Source of the DNA: an uncultured Draconibacterium sp.
GTDB lineage: Bacteria; Bacteroidota; Bacteroidia; Bacteroidales; Prolixibacteraceae
DNA length: 64,000 nt
NCBI RefSeq assembly: GCF_963676815.1
Contig: NZ_OY781365.1
Coordinates: 744,001-808,000, forward strand
Direction: 5' to 3'
Positions 16,179 through 25,101 of the stretch are shown here, piece by piece. A model generated the notes under the pieces. That model did no database searches, was not told the origin of the DNA, and worked only from the letters and a program-made list of their open reading frames with translations. A program made the translations under genes and the position numbers. Each line of letters begins with the position of its first letter. Position 1 is the first letter of the stretch.

Positions 16179-18692
16179 TCATTTCTCCAGCATTTTTATA
16201 AAATATCCGCCTACTACAGACCGTGCCTGAAAACCGACCTGATGGGCATCGGGTGTTTCATACCAGTCTGACATTGGAACGCGATCGGGTGTTTCGGTTA
16301 CAAAACCGTACACCGGATCGATAAATTTCTGGAAAGTCCCGGTATCTTCAGCCAGTGTGGCTGTCCAAATCATCCAATCCGATTTAGTATACGTTCTGCG
16401 GTTATCCAGTGGCAAACCATATTTGTTTTGTTTCGTGAGATAATACGCAATTTCGGTTTGAGCCACTTCTTCCGGGAAAATTCCAAGATTAAGCAGTTTG
16501 TCCCAAACGATATTGTATTTTTGGCTCCATGTTCCGGGCTGATCAAATGTCAGCCGGTAATGGTCTCCGTCATCAGCCATTTTCATCCACTCCCGCGCCA
16601 TTCTTTTTGCTTCAGACGTGTATTTTTCGGCCACGTCGTTTTTGCCCAGCATTTCGGCTAATTTACCGTAGCCTGCAATTCCCATTATCGCTTTTGCCGA
16701 AAGGTTTACGTTGTGTGCAAAGTGACCGGCAAAATCGTCGGTACACAATTGGTTTTCCGGATCAAGACCATTCTCCATCAGGTAATTGGCCCATATTGTC
16801 AATACATCCCAATGTTCGGCTGCATAATCAGCATTTCCTTCAACATCGGCAATGGCAGTTGTTAGAATGATCATGTTTCCGCATTCTTCAACCGGCATAT
16901 CGCCACCATAGGTTTGCCCGTTGGCTAAGGGATAAGTACCCACATCATGCGCAGCAAAAGGCTTGTTCCATTTTCCGCTTTCCGAATAGTAGAAAATCGG
17001 GTTCAACATTCCTTTTAACAACTCAGGATTGTATTTCAGGAACAATGGCGCCGAAGGATAAGTAACATCCACCGTCCCGATTGAGCCGTTACTAAAGTTT
17101 TCTTTTGAAAGGAAAAGCGTGTTGCCTTTGGTGTCTTTCACCAGTTTGTGCGCAGCAATCGATTGACGATAAGCCAGCAAACAAAGTCGGGCGTAGTTTT
17201 CGCCGCCAGCGGCCAGTGCTTCTTCATAAATTGCTTCATCAACAGCATCGCAACGATTCATGATATTCTGGTGATCTTGTGCAGCGGAAGTTAAAGCTTC
17301 ATTAAAACTTACCTGATCCTCTTTTGTCCACCAGGCTTTCAGATTGTCGCCAAAATACTGAATAGATTCAATATCATCGTAAGCCAACATTACATAACCT
17401 TTGGCAGGTTTTGCTGAAACTTTTCCAATAACATCGGTGCAAGCCAAAACCGGCATCGATTTCGCCAAAACGGCTGTTGTTTTTTCCTGTCCTCCTTCAA
17501 TTTTACCAGTCTCAGCAAAAACTGTTTTCATACCTGCAAAATCACCAATTGCAAGGGTCTGATCTGCGCTTTCAGGAGAAGCCAAATAGAAATATCCCCA
17601 GTCGATGCGTACGTTGTCACCTTTCTTTTCCAGAACAGGCTGTTCTGTTGTTCCTGTTTTTAAGAAGTTGATGTTGCCCGTTTTTCCACTTGTAACTTCC
17701 ACTTCCTGGCTCAGTTCGTTTACCGCCCACTCCGGCGTTGCTTCGAAATAAACCTCCACTTTGTGCGATTTTCCGTCGGTTGAAACCACTTCGTAATTAA
17801 TATAATTTACCGGGCGCGAAAGCAGATCAAGATCATCCATCAACAGCGGCGAAACAAACTCAACTTTTAAATCAACAGGTCCGCAGCTAAAATCGTATTT
17901 GGTTTGAGTAGCCGTAATTTTTACACTATTCTGAACAGCTGTTTGGGCAAAAACAGGTTGAATTTCGCTTTCTTTAAATAGGCCAAAATCAACATAAGCC
18001 AAACCTCCGCGATCCCAGCAATGTGCAGCGATGGTGTTTTTTCCATCAAGATTCAGCAAACTTTTATCCAGTTTTAAAATAACGTCGCTTCTGGCACTGT
18101 TGCCGGTATTAACGATTTCGGTTCCGTTCAGATACAGCTCAAAATCATCGTCGTGCGAATAAACAAGGAATAAATCGCTTTCGTCGTTAACTGCAGGCAG
18201 GGTAAATTCGCGGCGCACCCAAATGTGTTCTGTCTCCCAAGGCGTTGCAGTTTGAAACGTATTGGGCGTACCAAAACCTGCTTTCCCGCTTTTCCAGGCG
18301 GCATCGTTAAATTCCGGTTTTTCCCAACCTGACGCTGGTTTTTTTGTGAGGTATTTTCCGTCCCAGGCTTCTAGTTTGGCATTGGGCACAACCGGCTCGA
18401 GCGGAATTTCTTCCTTGCCCATAAAACGATAGGTTTCGCCATCAACGCGAAGAGCACCAATCAACGAGTGATTTCTGCCTGTCCAGTGTTTTACCGGTGT
18501 GTCGAATAACTGATCGGACATGGACCAGGCACTTGTATACGGATCGATAGTTATTAACGGATATGCCGGAGCACGAAATTCAGCACCCGCCTCTTCTTTT
18601 TGAATTTCTGGTTGAGCGCTGCACGAGAACAATAAAGCTCCCGCAAAAATTACAATGAGTTGTTTTAAAGTTTGCTTGTAAATTGAAAACAT
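16179..18692 (-). CDS. DUF4964/DUF5127/DUF4965/DUF1793 lipoprotein (glutaminase A-like family)
   Basis: 837 residues with a lipobox (ALLFSCSAQ). The layout matches large secreted Bacteroidota proteins related to fungal glutaminase A: an N-terminal DUF4964-like part (PLITIDPYTSAWSMSDQLFD, split at YTSAW), an inserted jelly-roll-like segment (~115-235, WVRREFTLPAVNDESDLFL), DUF5127, then the helical DUF4965/DUF1793 barrel (CLLAYRQSIAAHKLV, FFYYSESGKWNKPFAAHDVG, split at GKW). Real activity in Bacteroidota is not established; presence in PULs argues for carbohydrate processing. It lies 59 bases after the epimerase gene in the PUL operon. Family call is good; function is open. Confidence 0.8.
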   Translation of the reverse strand: MFSIYKQTLKQLIVIFAGALLFSCSAQPEIQKEEAGAEFRAPAYPLITIDPYTSAWSMSDQLFDTPVKHWTGRNHSLIGALRVDGETYRFMGKEEIPLEPVVPNAKLEAWDGKYLTKKPASGWEKPEFNDAAWKSGKAGFGTPNTFQTATPWETEHIWVRREFTLPAVNDESDLFLVYSHDDDFELYLNGTEIVNTGNSARSDVILKLDKSLLNLDGKNTIAAHCWDRGGLAYVDFGLFKESEIQPVFAQTAVQNSVKITATQTKYDFSCGPVDLKVEFVSPLLMDDLDLLSRPVNYINYEVVSTDGKSHKVEVYFEATPEWAVNELSQEVEVTSGKTGNINFLKTGTTEQPVLEKKGDNVRIDWGYFYLASPESADQTLAIGDFAGMKTVFAETGKIEGGQEKTTAVLAKSMPVLACTDVIGKVSAKPAKGYVMLAYDDIESIQYFGDNLKAWWTKEDQVSFNEALTSAAQDHQNIMNRCDAVDEAIYEEALAAGGENYARLCLLAYRQSIAAHKLVKDTKGNTLFLSKENFSNGSIGTVDVTYPSAPLFLKYNPELLKGMLNPIFYYSESGKWNKPFAAHDVGTYPLANGQTYGGDMPVEECGNMIILTTAIADVEGNADYAAEHWDVLTIWANYLMENGLDPENQLCTDDFAGHFAHNVNLSAKAIMGIAGYGKLAEMLGKNDVAEKYTSEAKRMAREWMKMADDGDHYRLTFDQPGTWSQKYNIVWDKLLNLGIFPEEVAQTEIAYYLTKQNKYGLPLDNRRTYTKSDWMIWTATLAEDTGTFQKFIDPVYGFVTETPDRVPMSDWYETPDAHQVGFQARSVVGGYFIKMLEK

Positions 18693-18751
18693 TTTCAGGT
18701 CTATTAATTGGTTTTAAGATTTTATAAAATCGATAGTCGGATTGCTCTATA

Positions 18752-19900
18752 CTAATCCGCTATGCTAAATCGATAGATACTCGTGGTAGAATACGTTTCT
18801 CCCGGATTTAAAATAATTGAAGGGAATTCAGGCTGGTTGGGCGAATCAGGGAAATGTTGTGTTTCCAACGCAAACGACTCGCGAAAATCAAACGATTTTC
18901 CATATTTACCGGTATCTGCTCCATCCATAAAGTTTCCACCGTTGAATTGAATTCCCGGTTCTTTTGTGTAAACCTCCATTTTTCTTCCGCTGGCCGGATC
19001 AACAACCGTTGCTGCCCACGACATTTCTCCATCCTCGGTTTTATTCAATGCAAAATTATGATCGTAACCCAATCCATTTTGCAGCTGTTCGTTTTCGCTT
19101 TGCAATGCTAAATCAGCGCCAATGGTTTTTGCTTTTCTGAAATCGAAAGGCGTTCCTTCAACCGGAATATTTTCACCCAGTGGAATCAGTGTTGAATCTA
19201 CCGCTGTAAATTTGTTGGCATTGATTGTCAATAGGTGATCATTGATCGTTCCATTGCCTTCCCCTTTCAAATTAAAAAATGCATAATTGGTTAGATTAAC
19301 CGGAGTGCTTTCGTCGGTTGTAGCTTTGTAGTCGATTTGCACTTCGTTCTCATTGGTTAGCCGATAAGTAACTTCAACACTCAAATTTCCGGGATAGCCC
19401 ATTTCACCATCCTTCGACAAATAGCTAAGCACAATTGAAGTCTCATTCACCGATTTTACATCCCAAACCTGGTTATGAAAACCTTTTGGTCCACCATGCA
19501 AATGATTGGGATCGTTATTGATCGGCAACGTATATTCAATATCTTTCAAGGTGAATTTTCCTTTAGCAATACGGTTTCCGACGCGTCCAACCAAAGTTCC
19601 ATAAAAAACTTCATTGGCATTAAGATAACCATTAATCGATGAAAATCCGAGAGACACATCGGCCAGTTCTCCGTTTTTATCAGGAGCCAGTAAACTTACA
19701 ATTCGTCCGCCGTAATTGGTAACTGCCATGCTAATATCGCCATTTTTCAACTCGTAAATTCCGGTTTCTTTACCATCAATAGAAGCTTTAAAATCTGCTT
19801 CCTTCAGGGTTCCACAGATCAGTTGCTCTGCTGGTTTTTGATTACATGCAAAGGCAACCAATGCAGAAATAAGTGCAACAAATAGGTTTCTTAATCTCAT
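18752..19900 (-). CDS. galM: Aldose 1-epimerase (galactose mutarotase), lipoprotein
   Basis: 382 residues with a lipobox (LVAFACNQ), so the enzyme is probably periplasmic rather than cytoplasmic like classical GalM. Features: NYGGRIVSLLAPDKNGE, LVGRVGNRIAKGKFTL, the HLHGGPKGFHNQVW region with active-site histidines, NLTNYAFFNLKGEG and the GLGYDHNF segment, plus IQFNGGNFMDG near the end. It interconverts alpha and beta anomers of galactose or similar sugars released by the PUL hydrolases. It is immediately downstream (1 base) of a GH43 gene, so the two are co-translated or coupled. Confidence 0.92.
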   Translation of the reverse strand: MRLRNLFVALISALVAFACNQKPAEQLICGTLKEADFKASIDGKETGIYELKNGDISMAVTNYGGRIVSLLAPDKNGELADVSLGFSSINGYLNANEVFYGTLVGRVGNRIAKGKFTLKDIEYTLPINNDPNHLHGGPKGFHNQVWDVKSVNETSIVLSYLSKDGEMGYPGNLSVEVTYRLTNENEVQIDYKATTDESTPVNLTNYAFFNLKGEGNGTINDHLLTINANKFTAVDSTLIPLGENIPVEGTPFDFRKAKTIGADLALQSENEQLQNGLGYDHNFALNKTEDGEMSWAATVVDPASGRKMEVYTKEPGIQFNGGNFMDGADTGKYGKSFDFRESFALETQHFPDSPNQPEFPSIILNPGETYSTTSIYRFSIAD

Positions 19901-19901
19901 T

Positions 19902-20972
19902 TTATTGGTTTATTTGGTTTTGTTCTATCTCTACTTCTCCTGAAGGACGTTTAAGTTCTTTTCCAGCTCTAACGGCTTCTCCAAAATCAGGAGTTCCATC
20001 AGCGTTCCAGGTAAAAGGCTGGATGCGCACATCGCGATCCCAACCGGGTTCTGTCGTTTTTTTCGAATGATAAATAATCCAGTCCTCTGTTCCGTCAGGT
20101 GACTTAACAAACGAAACATGCCCCACTCCGTGGACCGAATCATTTCCCTCGAAAACCGGACCTGTTTTAATCCAGCTTTCAGTATCGAGCGGATCGGCAT
20201 CCGGATTTTTTAGCTGCAACATTCCCTGGCGGTATTCTTTCAACCACGATTCGCGACAGGAATAAATGATAAATACCTGTTCATCGTGCTTCAAAACCTG
20301 AGGACCTTCGTTCAAATCCAAAGGGCCACCCGTTTCCCAGCTTTGTTCAGGCGACGAAAGCAACACCCGCTTTCCTTTCAAGGTATATGGATTTTCCATT
20401 TCCTGAATAAAAAGGTGCTGCGATGTGGCATCGGTATCCATTTGTTCCAGCCACCCCGACCAAATCGCGTACAGTTTATCGTTATGTTTCAGCACGGTCA
20501 TATCAATGGCCCAAATGTTTTTTGAGCTGTCTTCAGGATCGTCGCCGGTAATTAACATTCCCATATCTTCGTATTCACTATATACATTATCGTTTACCGA
20601 GCGCAAAACCCCTGCTCGCTGATGAATAAAAGGAGGACCGGAAATGCCGGCTGCATAATAAACGTACCAGTGTCCATCGATAAAATGAATCTCCGGAGCC
20701 CAAACACAGTTGCTGTTCCAACCTGAAGATGGTGCTTGCCAAATTGATTTTGCCTCCATCCTTTTTGTCATGAATTTTGAACTGGAAACAGCAATTCCGT
20801 TATTGCTTGAGAAACAGTAGATGTAATTGTCACCCTGTTTTACCATCCACGGATCGGCACCGTCCCAAACGGGATTCGTGAACGTTGTTTCCAACGTATC
20901 TTTTGGTAAGTTTTCACTTTTGGCGCAGGCACAAATAGTCGCCACTAAAAATAATGTCAGGTAAAATTTCAT
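19902..20972 (-). CDS. GH43 glycoside hydrolase, lipoprotein
   Basis: 356 residues, lipobox TICACAKS. GH43 features: base in WDGADPWMVKQGDNY, CVWAPEIHFIDGHWYVYYAA, pKa-modulating Asp in WAIDMTVLKHNDKLY, acid in LNEGPQVL, and GVGHVSFVKSPDGTEDW. The pattern is close to the subfamilies often annotated as extracellular arabinan/arabinofuranose-active enzymes, but specificity is not proven. Seven bases separate it from the next GH43 gene upstream. Confidence 0.91.
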   Translation of the reverse strand: MKFYLTLFLVATICACAKSENLPKDTLETTFTNPVWDGADPWMVKQGDNYIYCFSSNNGIAVSSSKFMTKRMEAKSIWQAPSSGWNSNCVWAPEIHFIDGHWYVYYAAGISGPPFIHQRAGVLRSVNDNVYSEYEDMGMLITGDDPEDSSKNIWAIDMTVLKHNDKLYAIWSGWLEQMDTDATSQHLFIQEMENPYTLKGKRVLLSSPEQSWETGGPLDLNEGPQVLKHDEQVFIIYSCRESWLKEYRQGMLQLKNPDADPLDTESWIKTGPVFEGNDSVHGVGHVSFVKSPDGTEDWIIYHSKKTTEPGWDRDVRIQPFTWNADGTPDFGEAVRAGKELKRPSGEVEIEQNQINQ

Positions 20973-20979
20973 GTATATT

Positions 20980-21972
20980 TTATTCTTCCCCTATAACCGG
21001 TGTAAAAATGTCGTCTCCAATTTTCATTACTTCTACTCCCTCAACATTTTCGAAATTTACCCGGCCAATGTGCATCAATCGTGGATGAATTTCGGTGTTG
21101 CTATGATGCGAGTGAAATACAATTCGCAAATCACCATTCTTGTCCCGAAACATGGCACTGTGGCCAACTCCTATCAACCCCTTTGGTTTTTGAAGAATAG
21201 GATTTTGTGCTGACTTTTCATACGGTCCCATGATGTTTTCAGCGGTTGCATACCCCACTCCGTACATCGGGCTTTCGTAATGGTTAGCCGAATAACTCAT
21301 GTAATAAGTACCGTTGTGTTTTATAATAAACGATCCCTCGTTAACGCGTCCCATTTCATTTTCCCATTCCTGCGACACATTCAAACATGGCTTTAAAGTT
21401 TCCATTTTTAGAGTGATTAAATCGTCTTCCAGCTCGGCAATCCAGACGGCATTTCCATCAGTGAAACGGACAAAAGAAAGGTAGGCTTTTCCATTGTCAT
21501 CGATAAAAAGTGTGTTATCGATACATTTTTCATTTTCAATCATCGGCTTTTTCTCCTTCTGCTTAAACGGGCCAAGCGGACTATCGGCTGTGGCAACACA
21601 AATGTGCTCATCGGCCGAATAGTACATGTAAAATTTTTCGTTTACAAAATAAACTTCCGGTGCCCAAAACCACCTGTCGGCATACACATCATTTTTATTT
21701 AATGCCAGGCCATTTTGCGCCTCAGCCGGAACTTTCCATGTTTCTAAATCATCCGAAACATACACTACTATTCCATCCGGCGATTCAGTTCCGTAGGCAT
21801 AATACCGGCCTTCGTGATAAAAAATATACGGGTCGCCCAAAGCCAGTGAAGTTTGCTTTTTTATCTGATCCGGTGTTTCGTCAGTGTCAATCTCGCCTGA
21901 CGGATTTTCGCTTTTACCACAAGCAGAAAGCGCCACAAGCAAGAACAATGTTATATAAATTCTTAACTGCAT
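20980..21972 (-). CDS. GH43 glycoside hydrolase, lipoprotein
   Basis: 330 residues, lipobox ALSACGKS. GH43 features: base in ALGDPYIFYHEGRYY, FWAPEVYFVNEKFYMYYSA, Asp in CIDNTLFIDDNGKAY, acid in RVNEGSFIIKHNGTYY, and GVGHSAMFRDKNG. With the three other GH43 genes it forms a run that is unusually rich for one locus, suggesting stepwise removal of several side-chain linkages from one complex glycan. Confidence 0.91.
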   Translation of the reverse strand: MQLRIYITLFLLVALSACGKSENPSGEIDTDETPDQIKKQTSLALGDPYIFYHEGRYYAYGTESPDGIVVYVSDDLETWKVPAEAQNGLALNKNDVYADRWFWAPEVYFVNEKFYMYYSADEHICVATADSPLGPFKQKEKKPMIENEKCIDNTLFIDDNGKAYLSFVRFTDGNAVWIAELEDDLITLKMETLKPCLNVSQEWENEMGRVNEGSFIIKHNGTYYMSYSANHYESPMYGVGYATAENIMGPYEKSAQNPILQKPKGLIGVGHSAMFRDKNGDLRIVFHSHHSNTEIHPRLMHIGRVNFENVEGVEVMKIGDDIFTPVIGEE

Positions 21973-22043
21973 TTTTCTCTATTTCAATGGAGGGCGCACA
22001 CGTACTCCTCTCCTATTTTTACTATTTCGAAAATGAAAACTTG

Positions 22044-23456
22044 TTACAAACGATAAAATTCTTCCCAGCCTTTACGTGGCGCTGGTCCCTGCAATAAATC
22101 GTTTGCCAGCGAACTATTTGTGATCTGTTTGCTCTCGCGGTCAAACTCCAGTTTTGTATTTAAGCGCTGTGCCAGCGTTCCCAAAACAAAGACCTGGCTC
22201 AACGGACCGGAAACCTCAAACGGCGAGCGTGTTTTTTCTTCGCCTTTACATGCCAGTACAAAGTTCTCAAAATGGTTCGAGGTACTTTCCGGTACTTCCG
22301 GAAGATTCTGCATTACCTTTTCTGCTTTTTTCGATGGCAGAATCGATAACGTACTTCCGTGAGAACCGCCTTTAAAAACCAAATCTTTGCTGTAAATAAT
22401 TTTGCCCGGATTCAGGTTTCGCGTTTCAATCTGACCAGTGCTTGCAGCCGGAATATCTGCTGCCAATTCCGATTTTCCATAATTCTCAGGCAGTTCGGGT
22501 TGGTTGTTCACCCCATCGTACCAGCTTATGGTTAGGGCCGGCATGCCTTTTCGTTTCGGGAATTTAAAATCAAGTGTGGTTGACTGCGGGTAAAAAAGCG
22601 GATTATGTCCTTCAATTTTTACCGGATCAACCTCGTAAGGCAAGCCCAAATCTAAAAACTCATGAACGGTATCAACAATGTGAGCGCCCCAATCGCCTAG
22701 TGCTCCCATTCCAAAATCGTACCAGCAACGCCATTGTCCGTTTATAAAATCGTGGTTGTAATCGTGGTGTTGCGATGTTCCCAGCCAGGTATCCCAATCC
22801 AATGTTTCAGGAATTGGCTCTGCTTTTGGGAAAGTCTTCATGCCCGTATCCCAGCCATGCCAGCGGCGGGCACTGTTCATGTGCGCCACCACTTTTGTAA
22901 CGTCTTTTATTATGCCGTTTTCCACCCAGGTTTTAAACTGAAAGTAATTGGCATCAGAGTGCCCCTGGTTTCCCATTTGAGTAACGACTCCATATTTTTT
23001 AGCCGCCTTCATCAGTAGCTCCGATTCCTGGAAAGTGCGCGTAAGTGGTTTTTCCGTATATACACCTTTCCCCATCGACATGGCGAGGATGGTAATCGGG
23101 AAGTGCGAAAAGTCGGGTGTTCCTACAACAACTGCATCAAATGATTTGTGGGCTTTATCAAACATCACTCGAAAATCCTGGAATTGCGTTGCTTTTGGAT
23201 TGGCTTCGACGGAGGCCAGCGTATGTTTAGCTCCCATATCAGTATCGCAGATGGCAACGTTATTCACCATTCCCGTATTCATAAAATCTTTCAGAATTTG
23301 TCCGCCCCGGTTTCCGATTCCACAGAAAGCAAGGTTTACTTTATCGTTGGGCATTACACGACCCGGTTTGCCGAATACTACATGGCTGGGAACGATGGTT
23401 ACTGCACCGATTCCGAGCATCGTATTGCGTATAAATTTTCTTCTGTTTGTTTGCAT
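22044..23456 (-). CDS. Gfo/Idh/MocA-family oxidoreductase with Tat signal
   Basis: 470 residues. The N-terminus TNRRKFIRNTMLGIGA carries a twin-arginine signal, so the enzyme is exported folded with bound NAD(P). A Rossmann fold follows (FCGIGNRGGQILKDF), then the EKPLTRTFQES motif with the conserved lysine, and a C-terminal GFO_IDH_MocA domain (GDWGAHIVDTVHEF). Family members oxidise or reduce sugar hydroxyls. It is next to a double DUF1080 protein; in Bacteroides and relatives such pairs belong to a 3-keto-glycoside route, where the sugar ring is oxidised at C3 before the glycosidic bond is eliminated. Substrate here is unknown. Confidence 0.9.
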   Translation of the reverse strand: MQTNRRKFIRNTMLGIGAVTIVPSHVVFGKPGRVMPNDKVNLAFCGIGNRGGQILKDFMNTGMVNNVAICDTDMGAKHTLASVEANPKATQFQDFRVMFDKAHKSFDAVVVGTPDFSHFPITILAMSMGKGVYTEKPLTRTFQESELLMKAAKKYGVVTQMGNQGHSDANYFQFKTWVENGIIKDVTKVVAHMNSARRWHGWDTGMKTFPKAEPIPETLDWDTWLGTSQHHDYNHDFINGQWRCWYDFGMGALGDWGAHIVDTVHEFLDLGLPYEVDPVKIEGHNPLFYPQSTTLDFKFPKRKGMPALTISWYDGVNNQPELPENYGKSELAADIPAASTGQIETRNLNPGKIIYSKDLVFKGGSHGSTLSILPSKKAEKVMQNLPEVPESTSNHFENFVLACKGEEKTRSPFEVSGPLSQVFVLGTLAQRLNTKLEFDRESKQITNSSLANDLLQGPAPRKGWEEFYRL

Positions 23457-23504
23457 TTTTAGTTGATTTACGATTAAAAAGGTGTGCTGCAGTTCGGGTT
23501 GGTT

Positions 23505-24926
23505 TTAATCCAGTTCTTTAATTTTAATGTTTTTGAACTGAACCTTATCGCCGTGGTCTTGCAGAAGAATGTGACCTTCTTCAAAATTTCCGAAGTTTTC
23601 CCACTGCTGGTATTTGCTGTAGTTAACCAGCGCCTGCCACTCTTGGGTATTACGTTCGTATTCCACCACTTTTACTCCGTTCAGATAATGTGTTACATGG
23701 TTGCCTTTTACTTCAATTCGGGCGCGGTTCCAGCTGCCAATTCCGTTAAAGCGTTTTTGCATGTGGTTTGGATCATAAAAAGTTCCGTTCGCCGGAATTA
23801 AATCATAAAGCGAAGCCAGTGTGCGGTTGCCCAACACTCCTTTTTTTGCATCGGGGTGTTTCTGGTCGTCAAGGATCTGAAACTCACATCCGATGGCCGA
23901 TCCTTCTCCTTTATTCAGGTTGCCCTGCACAAAATATTTTATTCCGCTGTTGGCTCCTTCTGTCAGGTTAAAATCAACTTCCAGCACAAAGTTTTTATAC
24001 AGTTTTTCGGTAATGATATCACCGCCATTTCCGGATTCTGCACCGTCAGCTTTTTCAACTACCAGTGTACCGTTTTCAATATGCCAGCCTTTTTGTGGAA
24101 ATGTTTCCAGTTTTACCCCGCGCCAACCGTTTGTGGTTTTACCATCCCAAAGGAGTTTCCAGCCTTCGTTCTTTTCGGTTTCAGTAAGTGTATTGGTTAA
24201 ATAACTTACTTCCTGAACTTCTTCCGGCATTGACATTCGGGCACCTTCAAGGTTCTCGGTTTTTATGCGGATGTTTTTCCAGCGAATAGTTTTGCCTTCC
24301 CTATTTGTGTCGTTACCAATGGAGTGTACCTGAAGTGCTATAAATCCTTCGGCGGTTAAATCATCTACCAAATTAGCAACCGGCTGACCATTTATCCAAG
24401 TACGGATGCTATTGCCAATGGCTTCCACCCGGTATTTATTCCACTCACCGTTTTTAAAGGCTTTTTTTGCCGGTTGATTGTATTCCAGCGGATAAAGCCA
24501 GCCACGGCGTGCCTCATCATAAATTCCTCCCGACCAGCGCCGTTCTGAATCGTCGCATTCTACCTGGTAACCATGTACACGGCCATCCATATAATCTTTA
24601 AAACTGTTGCTGCGGATTTGCACTCCTGAATTCAGTCCGGCTTCCATTTTCATTTCGTATTCCAAAATAAAATCGCCGTAATTTTTTTCCGTAGCAAGAA
24701 AGGTATTTGGAGTACCTGTTTTACTGGTTCCGATTATCTCCCCATTATCAACTTTGTATTCTGCTGTTCCGTTTAAAACTTTCCAGCCTTTTAAATTTTT
24801 GCCATTAAAAAGTGGTGTCCACTCTTCTGCATTTTTTGCAAAAACCGTATTTACAGAAAGAATTGTCAGTAATAAAACAAGGAGTTTAAACTTGTCTTTT
24901 CCGTTTTCAATTAAGAATCTCATCAT
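23505..24926 (-). CDS. Tandem DUF1080 protein (3-keto-disaccharide hydrolase-like)
   Basis: 473 residues made of two DUF1080 jelly rolls: the first starts EEWTPLFNGKNLKGWKV (~residue 35), the second EGWKLLWDGKTTNGWRGV (~255). Both have the concanavalin-like pattern (LNSGVQIRSN; ANSGIKYFVQG). A hydrophobic stretch near residues 14-30 serves as export signal. DUF1080 proteins include 3-keto-glycoside hydrolases. It lies 48 bases upstream of the Gfo/Idh/MocA gene and just after the stem-loop that follows susD. Together the two genes suggest oxidative cleavage of a glycoside inside an otherwise hydrolytic PUL. Confidence 0.88.
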   Translation of the reverse strand: MMRFLIENGKDKFKLLVLLLTILSVNTVFAKNAEEWTPLFNGKNLKGWKVLNGTAEYKVDNGEIIGTSKTGTPNTFLATEKNYGDFILEYEMKMEAGLNSGVQIRSNSFKDYMDGRVHGYQVECDDSERRWSGGIYDEARRGWLYPLEYNQPAKKAFKNGEWNKYRVEAIGNSIRTWINGQPVANLVDDLTAEGFIALQVHSIGNDTNREGKTIRWKNIRIKTENLEGARMSMPEEVQEVSYLTNTLTETEKNEGWKLLWDGKTTNGWRGVKLETFPQKGWHIENGTLVVEKADGAESGNGGDIITEKLYKNFVLEVDFNLTEGANSGIKYFVQGNLNKGEGSAIGCEFQILDDQKHPDAKKGVLGNRTLASLYDLIPANGTFYDPNHMQKRFNGIGSWNRARIEVKGNHVTHYLNGVKVVEYERNTQEWQALVNYSKYQQWENFGNFEEGHILLQDHGDKVQFKNIKIKELD

Positions 24927-25021
24927 TGAATTTTTTTCTGGTTAATTGTAATTCTTGAGCATATTTTGGAAGGTCGTCTGGCTGTACAATTTCGCCTTTG
25001 CTGAAAAAGAAGCCGAAGAAC

Positions 25022-25059
25022 CACTATTAACCGGCTGAAAATTTTGCCGGTTAACAGTG
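25022..25059 (-). repeat. Stem-loop between susD and the DUF1080 gene
   Basis: A 14-base stem with one mismatch (25022-25035 with 25046-25059) closes a 10-base loop. It sits about 40 bases after the susD stop in a 175-base gap, on the transcript from susC to the hydrolase genes. No strong U tract follows. Such hairpins after susD commonly stabilise the susCD part of the message or attenuate read-through; that role is inferred. Confidence 0.6.
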
Positions 25060-25101
25060 ATTAAATTTATAGAATATAATTTGAAACTAAAATCAGAAGA
25101 T

